DNA from: Campylobacterales bacterium
Lineage (GTDB): Bacteria; Campylobacterota; Campylobacteria; Campylobacterales; Sulfurovaceae
Reading direction: 5' to 3'
Length of the DNA stretch: 35,198 bases
Assembly (NCBI GenBank): GCA_024279555.1
Contig: JAJRRK010000071.1
Location: forward strand, 1-35,198
The translations under genes were made by a program, and so were the position numbers. This document shows positions 27,386-35,198 of the stretch, piece after piece. Within the stretch, counting starts at the first letter, position 1, and each line of letters opens with the position of its first letter. Under the pieces are notes generated by a model, which was not told the DNA's origin, did not search any database, and saw only the letters and a program-made list of their open reading frames with translations.

Positions 27386-28138
27386 ATGACCAAAAAAGAA
27401 GACCACATAGCCCTGTTCATCGACTGTGACAACATTTCACACCGTTCGATCGAGGGTATCATCAACGAACTTAGCAAATACGGCGTGGTGAACATCCGCC
27501 AGGCCTACGGCAACTGGACCAAGGAGAACCTTAAAAACTGGGAAGACAAACTCTTGGAGTTCGCCATCAAACCCATTCAGCAGTTCGACTACTCCAAGAA
27601 CAAGAATGCCACAGATATCCTCATGACCATCGATGCCATCGACCTGCTGCACACCAAAGACATCGATGCGTTTGCCTTTGCCACCAGCGACAGTGACTTC
27701 ACACCTGTGGTGATGCGTGTACAGGCAGAGGGCATCAAGGTATTTGGCTTTGGAGAGAAGAAGACCCCCAAGCCTTTCATGGCAGCCTGTTCGCAGTTCA
27801 TCTTCACCGAGAATCTTGTAGGCAACAGTGACGATGAGAATGCACCCGAAACCCCTGTACAAAAAGAACAGAGAAGAAAGACAGGGAAACAACTCAGGCA
27901 GGACAGCTGGCTGGTGAACCTGCTTCGAACCGCTGTGGAGCAGACAGCAGACGACTACGGCTGGGCAAACCTCGGCTCGGTCGGGCAGTACATCAATAAC
28001 AAATCCTCCTTCTCCCCGCTCAACTACGGTTACAAGAAGCTCAGCTCCCTCATCAAGGAGATCGACCTCTTCGACATCGCCTATGACGAGGTCAGCAAAC
28101 AGATGAGCATTCGGGACAAGCGCTGGAAGAACAGCTAG
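27386..28138 (+). CDS. NYN-domain (LabA-like PIN) protein with C-terminal OST-HTH/LOTUS domain
   Basis: IALFIDCDNIS, NATDILMTIDAIDLL, FATSDSDFTPVVMRVQAEGIKVFGFG; C-term WANLGSVGQYINNKSSFSPLNYGYKKLSSLIKEI. Confidence 0.88.
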   Translation: MTKKEDHIALFIDCDNISHRSIEGIINELSKYGVVNIRQAYGNWTKENLKNWEDKLLEFAIKPIQQFDYSKNKNATDILMTIDAIDLLHTKDIDAFAFATSDSDFTPVVMRVQAEGIKVFGFGEKKTPKPFMAACSQFIFTENLVGNSDDENAPETPVQKEQRRKTGKQLRQDSWLVNLLRTAVEQTADDYGWANLGSVGQYINNKSSFSPLNYGYKKLSSLIKEIDLFDIAYDEVSKQMSIRDKRWKNS

Positions 28139-30189
28139 GCTGGATTTTTCTTCTTCGTATCAGGTGGCACGAATGCCTCTTTGATGAGCCCCGCCTCATG
28201 CAGGAACTGTGAGGGTTTGTACTCGAGTTTTTTGACTTTGTCATATTTTGCCAAAGAGAGGTAGAGTTTGTCCTTGGCGCGTGTGACCGCTACGTAGAAG
28301 AGCCTTCGCTCCTCCTCGATAGAACTCATCATTTTTCGGTTGGGGAAACGACCGTCGACCAGGTCGACCACATAGACCTCCGGGAACTCAAGCCCCTTGC
28401 TGGCATGAACGGTCAGCAGATTGACCCCTTCCCCCTCGCTCAATTCACCGCCGCCAAGTACCATGGCATTGACAAATCGCCTGAGATCCTTGTATTGCCG
28501 TGAAAGATCAAGCAGCAGTCTGGCTTTGCGGATAATGCGCTCTCTGGCGGTTTTTCGCTTCTCTTCGTCTATCTCTCCGTTCTTGAGCCGTCCCCGCTGC
28601 TTGGAGAGAAGTTCGATAATTCCCTCATAGAGTCTTGAAGAGATAACAGTCTGTAGGATCGTAGCCGGATACTGCTCCTGTTCGATGGTCTGCATGAGAC
28701 GGTAGAAGTTGGCGAAGAATTTCACCCCCTCCTGTGTCAGCTTGGGATGTTTGAGCAACGGGTGGCTGTAGATTTCCGGCGGAAGATCGAGATGTTTGAA
28801 CCGGGTAGCAGAACCGATCTCCTGGTCATCATCGAAAAGCCCCAGTTGCACATTCTTTTTCGGGTTGAGCTTGGGCAGCTCTTTTTCAAGGGGATGAAGC
28901 ACTCCGTCCATGAACCTGCCGCGTCCGAAATGGTTGAAGCACTGGAACATCTCTTTGGAGAGTGCCGACCCTATACCGCCCGCATATTCGAAAATATGAA
29001 TGAACGCCATCATATCCTTGGGGTTGACCAGTAACGAGAGAACATCGAGCAGGAACTTGATCTCTTTGGCATCGAAGAAGCTGGTACCCCCCTTACGCTT
29101 ACATGTGATCCCAAGTTCTCTCAGGCTCGCCTCTATCCCGTCCGCCGAGGAGTTGTTACGGAAAATGACCGCAATGTCGTTGTTGGGTACATGGGTGTGC
29201 TTGATGGAGTGTGCGATCGCCTGATACTGTTCGAAAAGATCATTGTAGATCAGCAGTTTCGGAGAGTAAGCCTTTCCGTGACGCCCCACTTCGAGTTTCT
29301 TGGGGTAGATGCGTTCGTTACGCTCAATAACCCGATTGGCAAGTGAGAGAATGGGTGCAGAGGAGCGGTAGTTTGTCTTGAGGGTAAATACCTGTGCACT
29401 GGGGTAACGCTTCGAAAAGGTAGCAATATTCTCGATGTTTGCCCCGTTGAAAGCATAGATGCTCTGGTCATAGTCACCCACACAGAAGAGCGATCTGGGC
29501 TTGAGTGAGTCGATGAGCGCGCTTTGGAGGGTGTTGGTATCCTGATACTCGTCAACCAGTACTTCATCAAAGGCAATAGTGTTCTCTTCCAGATGGGCTT
29601 TGATACGCAGCAGCAGATCATTGAATGAGGCAAAACCATAGGCGATCTTTTCCTCTTCAAACTCCTCGATGATATGCATATAGGCATCCATCAGCACCTC
29701 ATGTTCGGGATATTTCTCCAAAAACCAGTTGTCAAATCCCTCCAGTGAAGCATTCTGATAGAGTGAATACATCTCATAGAGGTAGGTGGCCGAAAAAGGA
29801 GCCACATCAAGATTCATACGTTCAAAATTTCGCTTTTCGTAAATACTGCGAAAAAGGGTTTTGAGCTCACTGGGCTGTTTGAGTGCCAGATTGGGGTGCA
29901 TCTCTTTGAGCCAGCGGTAGCTGACGGCATGAAAGGTACCCGACTCTATTTGAGAGACCACCTTTTTAGGGAAGAAGCGCTCCAGACGGGCGATCATCTC
30001 TCCCGCAGCCTTGTTGGTAAAGGTCAGCAGCAGGATCTTCGAGGGTTCTAGCCCGCTTTGGAGCAGATGGGCAATCCGCCCGACGATGGTCGAGGTCTTG
30101 CCTGTTCCGGCAGAGGCAATAATGAGATTGTGTCCAAGAGGTGCGGTGGCAGCACTCAGCTGCTCGTCATTGAGGGCTGAGAGCGGCAC
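28135..30189 (-). CDS. UvrD/Rep-family ATP-dependent DNA helicase
   Basis: IIASAGTGKTSTIVGRI, FTNKAAGEM, VDEYQDTN, GDYDQSIYAF, NYRSS, TVHASKGLEFPEVYVV, VTRAKDKLYLS. Confidence 0.93.
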   Translation of the reverse strand: MPLSALNDEQLSAATAPLGHNLIIASAGTGKTSTIVGRIAHLLQSGLEPSKILLLTFTNKAAGEMIARLERFFPKKVVSQIESGTFHAVSYRWLKEMHPNLALKQPSELKTLFRSIYEKRNFERMNLDVAPFSATYLYEMYSLYQNASLEGFDNWFLEKYPEHEVLMDAYMHIIEEFEEEKIAYGFASFNDLLLRIKAHLEENTIAFDEVLVDEYQDTNTLQSALIDSLKPRSLFCVGDYDQSIYAFNGANIENIATFSKRYPSAQVFTLKTNYRSSAPILSLANRVIERNERIYPKKLEVGRHGKAYSPKLLIYNDLFEQYQAIAHSIKHTHVPNNDIAVIFRNNSSADGIEASLRELGITCKRKGGTSFFDAKEIKFLLDVLSLLVNPKDMMAFIHIFEYAGGIGSALSKEMFQCFNHFGRGRFMDGVLHPLEKELPKLNPKKNVQLGLFDDDQEIGSATRFKHLDLPPEIYSHPLLKHPKLTQEGVKFFANFYRLMQTIEQEQYPATILQTVISSRLYEGIIELLSKQRGRLKNGEIDEEKRKTARERIIRKARLLLDLSRQYKDLRRFVNAMVLGGGELSEGEGVNLLTVHASKGLEFPEVYVVDLVDGRFPNRKMMSSIEEERRLFYVAVTRAKDKLYLSLAKYDKVKKLEYKPSQFLHEAGLIKEAFVPPDTKKKNPA

Positions 30190-30528
30190 CTATTTGTGTC
30201 CGATGATGTAGTAGGTATTTTTGTTGTCTACTTTTTTGAGTGAGAGTTTGTATTTGTCCGCCCAATGGTTGACCAGTTCGGTAAAAGCTGTAAGGTTGGC
30301 TGCATTGGTGTCGGCATCACATTTGATCTTGAGGTAGTCTTCTGAGTTGGACATGGCGATATAGCCCTTCTCTATGGCAAGCGCATCGGCAAATGACGGA
30401 AGATGGGGAAGGAATTTGTCAAGTCCGTCGGTATTGTCCAAAATGCGGTTGATCTGTTTGAGTGTCTGTTCGGTAACGGAGTATCCAAGCTGTTTCAAAA
30501 GTGCTTCGGGGGTTAGTTCTAAATGCAT
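30190..30528 (-). CDS. hypothetical protein
   Basis: 112-aa ORF starting MHLELTPEALLKQLGY directly upstream of the helicase gene. Confidence 0.6.
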   Translation of the reverse strand: MHLELTPEALLKQLGYSVTEQTLKQINRILDNTDGLDKFLPHLPSFADALAIEKGYIAMSNSEDYLKIKCDADTNAANLTAFTELVNHWADKYKLSLKKVDNKNTYYIIGHK

Positions 30529-30621
30529 GAAAATCCTTGATGGTGTTTGGTAAATCAGAGCCCGATTGTAGCGCATTTTTGTTTAGGTTTTATTAGTATA
30601 GAAACGGAAGTTGTAAGAATG

Positions 30622-30640
30622 GGGTCGTACAAAACGACCC
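30622..30640. terminator. hairpin, possible weak terminator
   Basis: GGGTCGT-ACAAA-ACGACCC perfect 7-bp stem; no strong T tract. Confidence 0.4.
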
Positions 30641-30673
30641 GGTAAGTAGAGGATGTGTTTAGTGTACTTCTGC

Positions 30674-31249
30674 TCAGAAAAGCCTGTCTAAAGGCATATC
30701 GATCTTTTCGATGAGTTCTTTGTAGTGTTCAACGTTCTGGAAAGCCTTTTCATAACGCCAGCGCAGGACGAATTCGATGATCTCGTTCTTCAGTTTTGGT
30801 TCCAGTGTCTCTGCTTTACCGAAATACCCCAGAGAGATGTTCTTCGCTTTTTTCTTTCCGTTTTTGTCCGGCTCATAGGTTATGGCGATCACCTGAATGT
30901 ATTTCCCCTCTCTGACCTGTCCAAAGTCCTCTTCCTTCAGCCCGATACCCGAAAGGTTCATTGCCTTGTAGATAAAAATATTCTCGAAATCAGGCGACTT
31001 TTCATAGATCTTGAGCTTTTCATACAGCTCTTTGACACGGTCTATATTTGCCTGTCTTACATCCTCGGGCACTGCTTTTTTGATCTGCTTTTTTTCGCTT
31101 TTTGGTGCAGGAGAGGAAACCGTTGGCTCTGCTGTTTTTTCTACTCTCTCGTCAGTGATCAGTGTCTGTACCGGTTGGCTTTTTTTCTGTTCAAGCTTCT
31201 CTTCCAGTTTGCTTGTAAGTGCTTTGAGCTTGTCTAAACTGCTTGACAT
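30674..31249 (-). CDS. hypothetical charged protein
   Basis: 191-aa ORF, charged/Pro-containing N-terminal region and folded-looking C-terminal half. Confidence 0.65.
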   Translation of the reverse strand: MSSSLDKLKALTSKLEEKLEQKKSQPVQTLITDERVEKTAEPTVSSPAPKSEKKQIKKAVPEDVRQANIDRVKELYEKLKIYEKSPDFENIFIYKAMNLSGIGLKEEDFGQVREGKYIQVIAITYEPDKNGKKKAKNISLGYFGKAETLEPKLKNEIIEFVLRWRYEKAFQNVEHYKELIEKIDMPLDRLF

Positions 31250-31479
31250 CTTTTCCCTTCATTCGGGGCTTTGTGTGCCCGGATCACTAAATATTAGAAA
31301 ATATAGTACACCAGATTCTCTGACAGTTACTTTAAATTATAGTGAATAATATGAATTTTTCTATTTTTTAATGTAAAAATAGACTTCTTATTTAATATTA
31401 TAAAATATACCGACTCATTCTCCTCCTCTTAACCTATCTTTGGATAAAATCCTATTCCATAATATAAAGAGGAAGAGAA

Positions 31480-32751
31480 ATGGACTATCTACAGATAAAC
31501 GGCGGAAAGAAACTGAGCGGAAGGGTAACCATAAGCGGAGCAAAAAATGCCGCCCTTCCGGTGATCGCAGCAACGATACTCAGTGACAAACCTGTCACAC
31601 TCACCAACCTGCCAAATGTCGTAGATATTCGTACCCTCCTCAAGCTTTTGACCATGCTCGGAGGCAAGGTCGATCATGAAGGCACCGTTGCCCACATTGA
31701 CAACAGTACCATCAACTCCCACAAAGCAGTCTACGAGATCGTCGCGCAGATGCGTGCCTCCATTCTGGTACTTGGTCCCCTGCTGGCTCGGTTTGGCGAG
31801 TGTGAAGTGAGTCTTCCCGGAGGCTGTGCCATTGGTCAGCGTCCCATTGACCTGCACCTCAAGGCGCTAGAAGCGATGGGAGCGACCATCGAGATCAAGG
31901 GCGGATATGTGCATGCCATCGCACCCGAAGGTGGACTCAAAGGTACAAAAATCATTTTTGACACCATTACCGTCGGCGGTACGGAAAACACCCTCATGGC
32001 AGCGGCACTTGCAAACGGTACCACTACCATCATCAACGCCGCCAAAGAGCCGGAGATCGTCCAACTGTGCGAGATGCTTGCCTCAGCCGGGGTTAGCATA
32101 AAAGGCACCGGTACCAGTGAACTGACCATTGAAGGAACAGGCGGTGTACCCTTGACCTTCCCCGAAACCAGGATCATCCCAGACCGTATTGAGGCGGGTA
32201 CCTACCTTTGTGCCGGTGCGATTACCAATTCCGAGATCACCCTTGAAGCGGTAGAACCTGAGCATATCCGCGCAACCATCGACAAACTCGAATCGATGGG
32301 ATTTACTTTTACCATCGGTGAAAACAGCATAACCATACACCCTGCCGAAGTGATCAAGCCGGTCAATATTGTTACGGTAGAGTACCCGGGCTTTCCTACA
32401 GATATGCAGGCACAGCTTATGGCAGTGGCAGTCGTTGCTGAAGGAGAAAGTCTTATTGAAGAGCGGCTGTTTGAGAACCGTTTCATGCATGTGAGCGAAC
32501 TCAACCGACTGGGGGCTGACATCTGGCTCAAAGGCAACACAGCTGCGGTCAAAGGGGTGGACAGACTCTACGGTGCTGATGTCATGGCAACCGACCTGCG
32601 CGCCTCCTCTGCCCTTGTTCTTGCCGGACTGGTAGCCGAAGGCACCACCAATGTCCGCCGCATCTACCACCTCGACCGCGGTTATGACGATCTGGAGGGC
32701 AAACTCGCAGCCCTCGGTGCAGACATCGTACGCAAAAAAGAGCAAAAGTAA
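31480..32751 (+). CDS. murA: UDP-N-acetylglucosamine 1-carboxyvinyltransferase
   Basis: [74 protein letters not shown]. Confidence 0.96.
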   Translation: MDYLQINGGKKLSGRVTISGAKNAALPVIAATILSDKPVTLTNLPNVVDIRTLLKLLTMLGGKVDHEGTVAHIDNSTINSHKAVYEIVAQMRASILVLGPLLARFGECEVSLPGGCAIGQRPIDLHLKALEAMGATIEIKGGYVHAIAPEGGLKGTKIIFDTITVGGTENTLMAAALANGTTTIINAAKEPEIVQLCEMLASAGVSIKGTGTSELTIEGTGGVPLTFPETRIIPDRIEAGTYLCAGAITNSEITLEAVEPEHIRATIDKLESMGFTFTIGENSITIHPAEVIKPVNIVTVEYPGFPTDMQAQLMAVAVVAEGESLIEERLFENRFMHVSELNRLGADIWLKGNTAAVKGVDRLYGADVMATDLRASSALVLAGLVAEGTTNVRRIYHLDRGYDDLEGKLAALGADIVRKKEQK

Positions 32752-32757
32752 CTTTCA

Positions 32758-33219
32758 ATGGCACAGGAGATCGAACGCAAGTTCCTCGTCGACACCACCA
32801 AACTCCCACCGCTTCCCCGGCCGCTTATCATCAAACAGGGCTACATTCCTGCCCAAAATGCCACCGTACGCATCCGCCGTACCGATGACCAAGCCTACCT
32901 CACCATTAAAGGCCGCGCCACAGGGCTGACCCGTTCGGAATTTGAGTACCCTATCCCCCCTTCTGATGCCGAAGCAATGCTCGCAGAGCTTTGTGAAAAA
33001 CCCTATATCGAGAAAAAGCGCTATCTTATCAAACATCAGGGGCATACCTGGGAACTGGATATCTTCGAGGGGGAGAACGAAGGCTTGATCATCGCAGAGA
33101 TTGAACTCTCAAGCGAGGATGAAACATTTGAAAAGCCCGAATGGGTCACACAGGAGGTATCAGACGATCCACGATACCGCAACAGCTATCTGATTGGACA
33201 TCCATACAAGACATGGTAA
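32758..33219 (+). CDS. CYTH-domain protein (inorganic triphosphatase-like)
   Basis: EIERKFLV start, VRIRR, YLTIKGRATGLTRSEFEYPIP, WELDIFEGENEGLIIAEIEL. Confidence 0.92.
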   Translation: MAQEIERKFLVDTTKLPPLPRPLIIKQGYIPAQNATVRIRRTDDQAYLTIKGRATGLTRSEFEYPIPPSDAEAMLAELCEKPYIEKKRYLIKHQGHTWELDIFEGENEGLIIAEIELSSEDETFEKPEWVTQEVSDDPRYRNSYLIGHPYKTW

Positions 33220-33237
33220 AATATGCTATAATATTTT

Positions 33238-33549
33238 ATGTTGAAACAAAAAGAACTGATTTTATTTCTCAAAAACTATAATCATACATTGCCTAAAGGT
33301 ATACAGATCACAGGACTGTTCGGCTCCCAGGCAAGAGGTACAGCGGATGCTTATAGCGACATTGATCTTACATATAAGATAGATCATGCCGTTTTCTATC
33401 CTGAAAATGGCTTTAAAAAACTCATTGCGCTTGAAGAGATTAAAAAAGAGCTTGAAAGAGAATTGAAGCATCCGGTTGATCTTATCCCCGAAAATACAAA
33501 AGACCCGCTTTTGCTTGAGAGCTTAAAGCAGGAGAAGATAGCACTGTGA
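33238..33549 (+). CDS. MntA-like nucleotidyltransferase (antitoxin)
   Basis: GLFGSQARGTADAYSDIDL minimal nucleotidyltransferase motif (GS-X10-DxD). Confidence 0.88.
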   Translation: MLKQKELILFLKNYNHTLPKGIQITGLFGSQARGTADAYSDIDLTYKIDHAVFYPENGFKKLIALEEIKKELERELKHPVDLIPENTKDPLLLESLKQEKIAL

Positions 33550-33905
33550 AAAAACGTCTCGAAAAAATACTGCTAAGTATGGATGATATTGACTATTTCA
33601 TTGAACAAAAAGAAGGTAAGATTGTTCCTGCTCTTGAAGATCGTGTACTACGTCCGGCGATTAGAATGAAAATCATCACCATTGCAGAGCAGTTCAACAA
33701 GCTTAAAGAAGAAAATGCTTTCGAGTTACTCAGCCATTTTGGCAAAGAAGATCTTCGTGGACTTAATGCGGTAAGAAACTTTATTGCACACGATTACGAC
33801 AGTGTCGATGATGAAATTTTGGAACTGGTTTTACGCAAACACTTACCCAAAATAAGAAAAACCATTATAGAGTGCATCACTTTCCAAGACACCAATGACC
33901 AATAA
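33546..33905 (+). CDS. HepT-like HEPN toxin
   Basis: RNFIAHDY (RX4HXY) in a helical 119-aa protein; 4-nt overlap with the nucleotidyltransferase gene. Confidence 0.86.
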   Translation: MKKRLEKILLSMDDIDYFIEQKEGKIVPALEDRVLRPAIRMKIITIAEQFNKLKEENAFELLSHFGKEDLRGLNAVRNFIAHDYDSVDDEILELVLRKHLPKIRKTIIECITFQDTNDQ

Positions 33906-33917
33906 GCACTGCCGAAC

Positions 33918-34985
33918 CTACAACGGCTCTCCCCTCAAGACATCCAGCACATTGGTAGCATACGACCCTTTAGGCAGCACGAACGAAAGCTCATAGTGCG
34001 CCCGCTCTTCGATGTACTTCTTTTTGATCTCCGTTACCTGCACCCAGGCGTAGCGTCTGGCGCCAAAGAGTTTCATCTCCTCATCGAACATCTGTTCAAA
34101 ATACCCTGCCAGTCCAGAAGCCCGCTTGGTTTTGCTGCCGGGGATGAGTCCGGTGGGGGCGATGTCTTTGGCGGCAAAGCGTTCGGCTTCTGTTGTCAGA
34201 TCTTCAACTTCAAAGAGTCTGCCATAGGGGTAGTGCATCATCAAATCGCCTTCAAGCAGTTTGTAAAAGCTTGGCTGTTTCTTGACCCCTTTGAGCGAGC
34301 CTTCGGGCAGTCCCATTACCTGCTCAGTCTCTGATTCGGTGAACTTTTCCAGTAGCAGGTTCAGCTCCATGCGTTTTGCCAGCCATTTGTTAAAAAGATA
34401 GCTTTGGTAGGAACCCATCAAAAACTCACGGGTTTTTTTGTCCCGCATCTTCAGTGTGCCCTCAAGCAGTTTTTTACCCTCTTCCCAGTTGTTGCCGTTG
34501 GTGCCGAAACGCTGGTTGCCAAAGTAGTTGGGTACGCCGTTGGCTTTGATCCACTTGAGAACAGAGTCGAGCTTCTCTTTTTGTACGCCAAGTACCTTTT
34601 TGAGGCGTATCTCAAAGCGGTTGCCCTTGAGGTGCCCTACCCGAATTTTGTTGTTGTGGCGGAAGGTGTCGAGTATCTTGATTTTGTCATGGCTGAAGGC
34701 AGAGAGTTTCTCTTCAAGTTTGGCAGGCAGTGAGATGTACTGAATGGTCATGGCATGCTTGTCCTTCAGCCCCGCATAGCCAATATCACGCCGCCTGATG
34801 CCAAGGTGTGTCGAGATGGCATCGAGCATCCCCCATGTGGTCATCTCTTTTTTACGCACCTTCAACACCAGATGCTCCCCCTCCCCCGTAAAGTCATACA
34901 GCGGTATCTCCTCGACAGTAAAATCCCGCGGCGAGGGGTTGAAGACAAATTCATTTTTGATGTTGAGGGGGTAGATGGGCTTCAT
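33918..34985 (-). CDS. truD: tRNA pseudouridine(13) synthase TruD
   Basis: FVVEEIPLY-like FTVEEIPLYDFTGEGEHLVLKVRKKEMTTW, RRRDIGYAGLKDKHAMTIQYISL, GVPNYFGNQRFG; start at MKPIYPL. Confidence 0.93.
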   Translation of the reverse strand: MKPIYPLNIKNEFVFNPSPRDFTVEEIPLYDFTGEGEHLVLKVRKKEMTTWGMLDAISTHLGIRRRDIGYAGLKDKHAMTIQYISLPAKLEEKLSAFSHDKIKILDTFRHNNKIRVGHLKGNRFEIRLKKVLGVQKEKLDSVLKWIKANGVPNYFGNQRFGTNGNNWEEGKKLLEGTLKMRDKKTREFLMGSYQSYLFNKWLAKRMELNLLLEKFTESETEQVMGLPEGSLKGVKKQPSFYKLLEGDLMMHYPYGRLFEVEDLTTEAERFAAKDIAPTGLIPGSKTKRASGLAGYFEQMFDEEMKLFGARRYAWVQVTEIKKKYIEERAHYELSFVLPKGSYATNVLDVLRGEPL

Positions 34986-35172
34986 GGGTACCTTTTTAAG
35001 AGATTGTATTTTATTACCGCACCAACATATAACCTGAAACTTGATGCTGGTGATTTCGTTCATAATCAAGGCAGATTTTTGAAATCCTAGCCGTAGCTAA
35101 GATGAAAAAATCTAACATAGAGTATGGGCGAAAGCACCAGCACCCTTCGGGGAGAACGATAAGAGGCGACCT

Positions 35173-35198
35173 GTGAGCAGATACATTTTCGAATTCCC
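35173..35198 (+). CDS. possible 5' end of a gene truncated by the window (GTG start)
   Basis: GTGAGCAGATACATTTTCGAATTCCC; start overlaps the stop of a short upstream frame. Confidence 0.2.

Noticed and set aside
31360-31383. TCTATTTTT/AAAAATAGA inverted repeat upstream of murA
   Set aside because: Entirely AT-rich in an AT-rich intergenic region; expected by chance and weak as a terminator.
1-35198. CRISPR arrays, prophage, transposases, tRNA/rRNA genes
   Set aside because: No regularly spaced repeats with spacers, no integrase/transposase/phage structural proteins, and no intergenic region with a convincing tRNA or rRNA; small RNAs cannot be excluded by eye.

Overview
This 35.2 kb window looks like ordinary chromosomal sequence from a Campylobacterota (epsilonproteobacterial) genome, plausibly Sulfurovum-like; that placement is inferred from gene content and protein style, not from a search. 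I support about 35 protein-coding genes: lytic transglycosylase, YggT, a GluRS-like protein, GlnRS fused to a YqeY tail, an ExoX-like exonuclease, an IscU-like protein, a ferritin-like protein, phosphatidylserine decarboxylase, a Cache-domain membrane protein, HAD phosphatase, RhlE helicase, a PilT-type ATPase, TetR regulator, several methyltransferases, a CxxCH heme protein, HI0933-family flavoprotein, histidine kinase, NlpC/P60, RsmD, rhodanese, NYN-LOTUS protein, UvrD-family helicase, MurA, CYTH, MntA/HepT and TruD. I saw no rRNA, convincing tRNA, CRISPR array, prophage or transposase. The points most worth a second look are: (1) a GluRS paralog whose HIGH, RIEDTD and KMSKS signatures are all eroded, divergently transcribed from a GlnRS-YqeY fusion; (2) four near-identical 14-bp palindromes at 43/42/42-bp spacing upstream of a TetR gene, the last lying exactly in the 17-bp spacer of a strong promoter; (3) a pilT-like gene broken by a 1-nt frameshift at a 5-nt homopolymer; (4) an IscU-like protein lacking the first ligand Cys, translationally coupled to a tandem ferritin-like protein; (5) a Spy/CpxP-like periplasmic protein with a duplicated KCxAGKCGGA motif at both ends. 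I found no single unmistakable new multigene system; items 1, 2 and 4 are the best candidates for undescribed biology.
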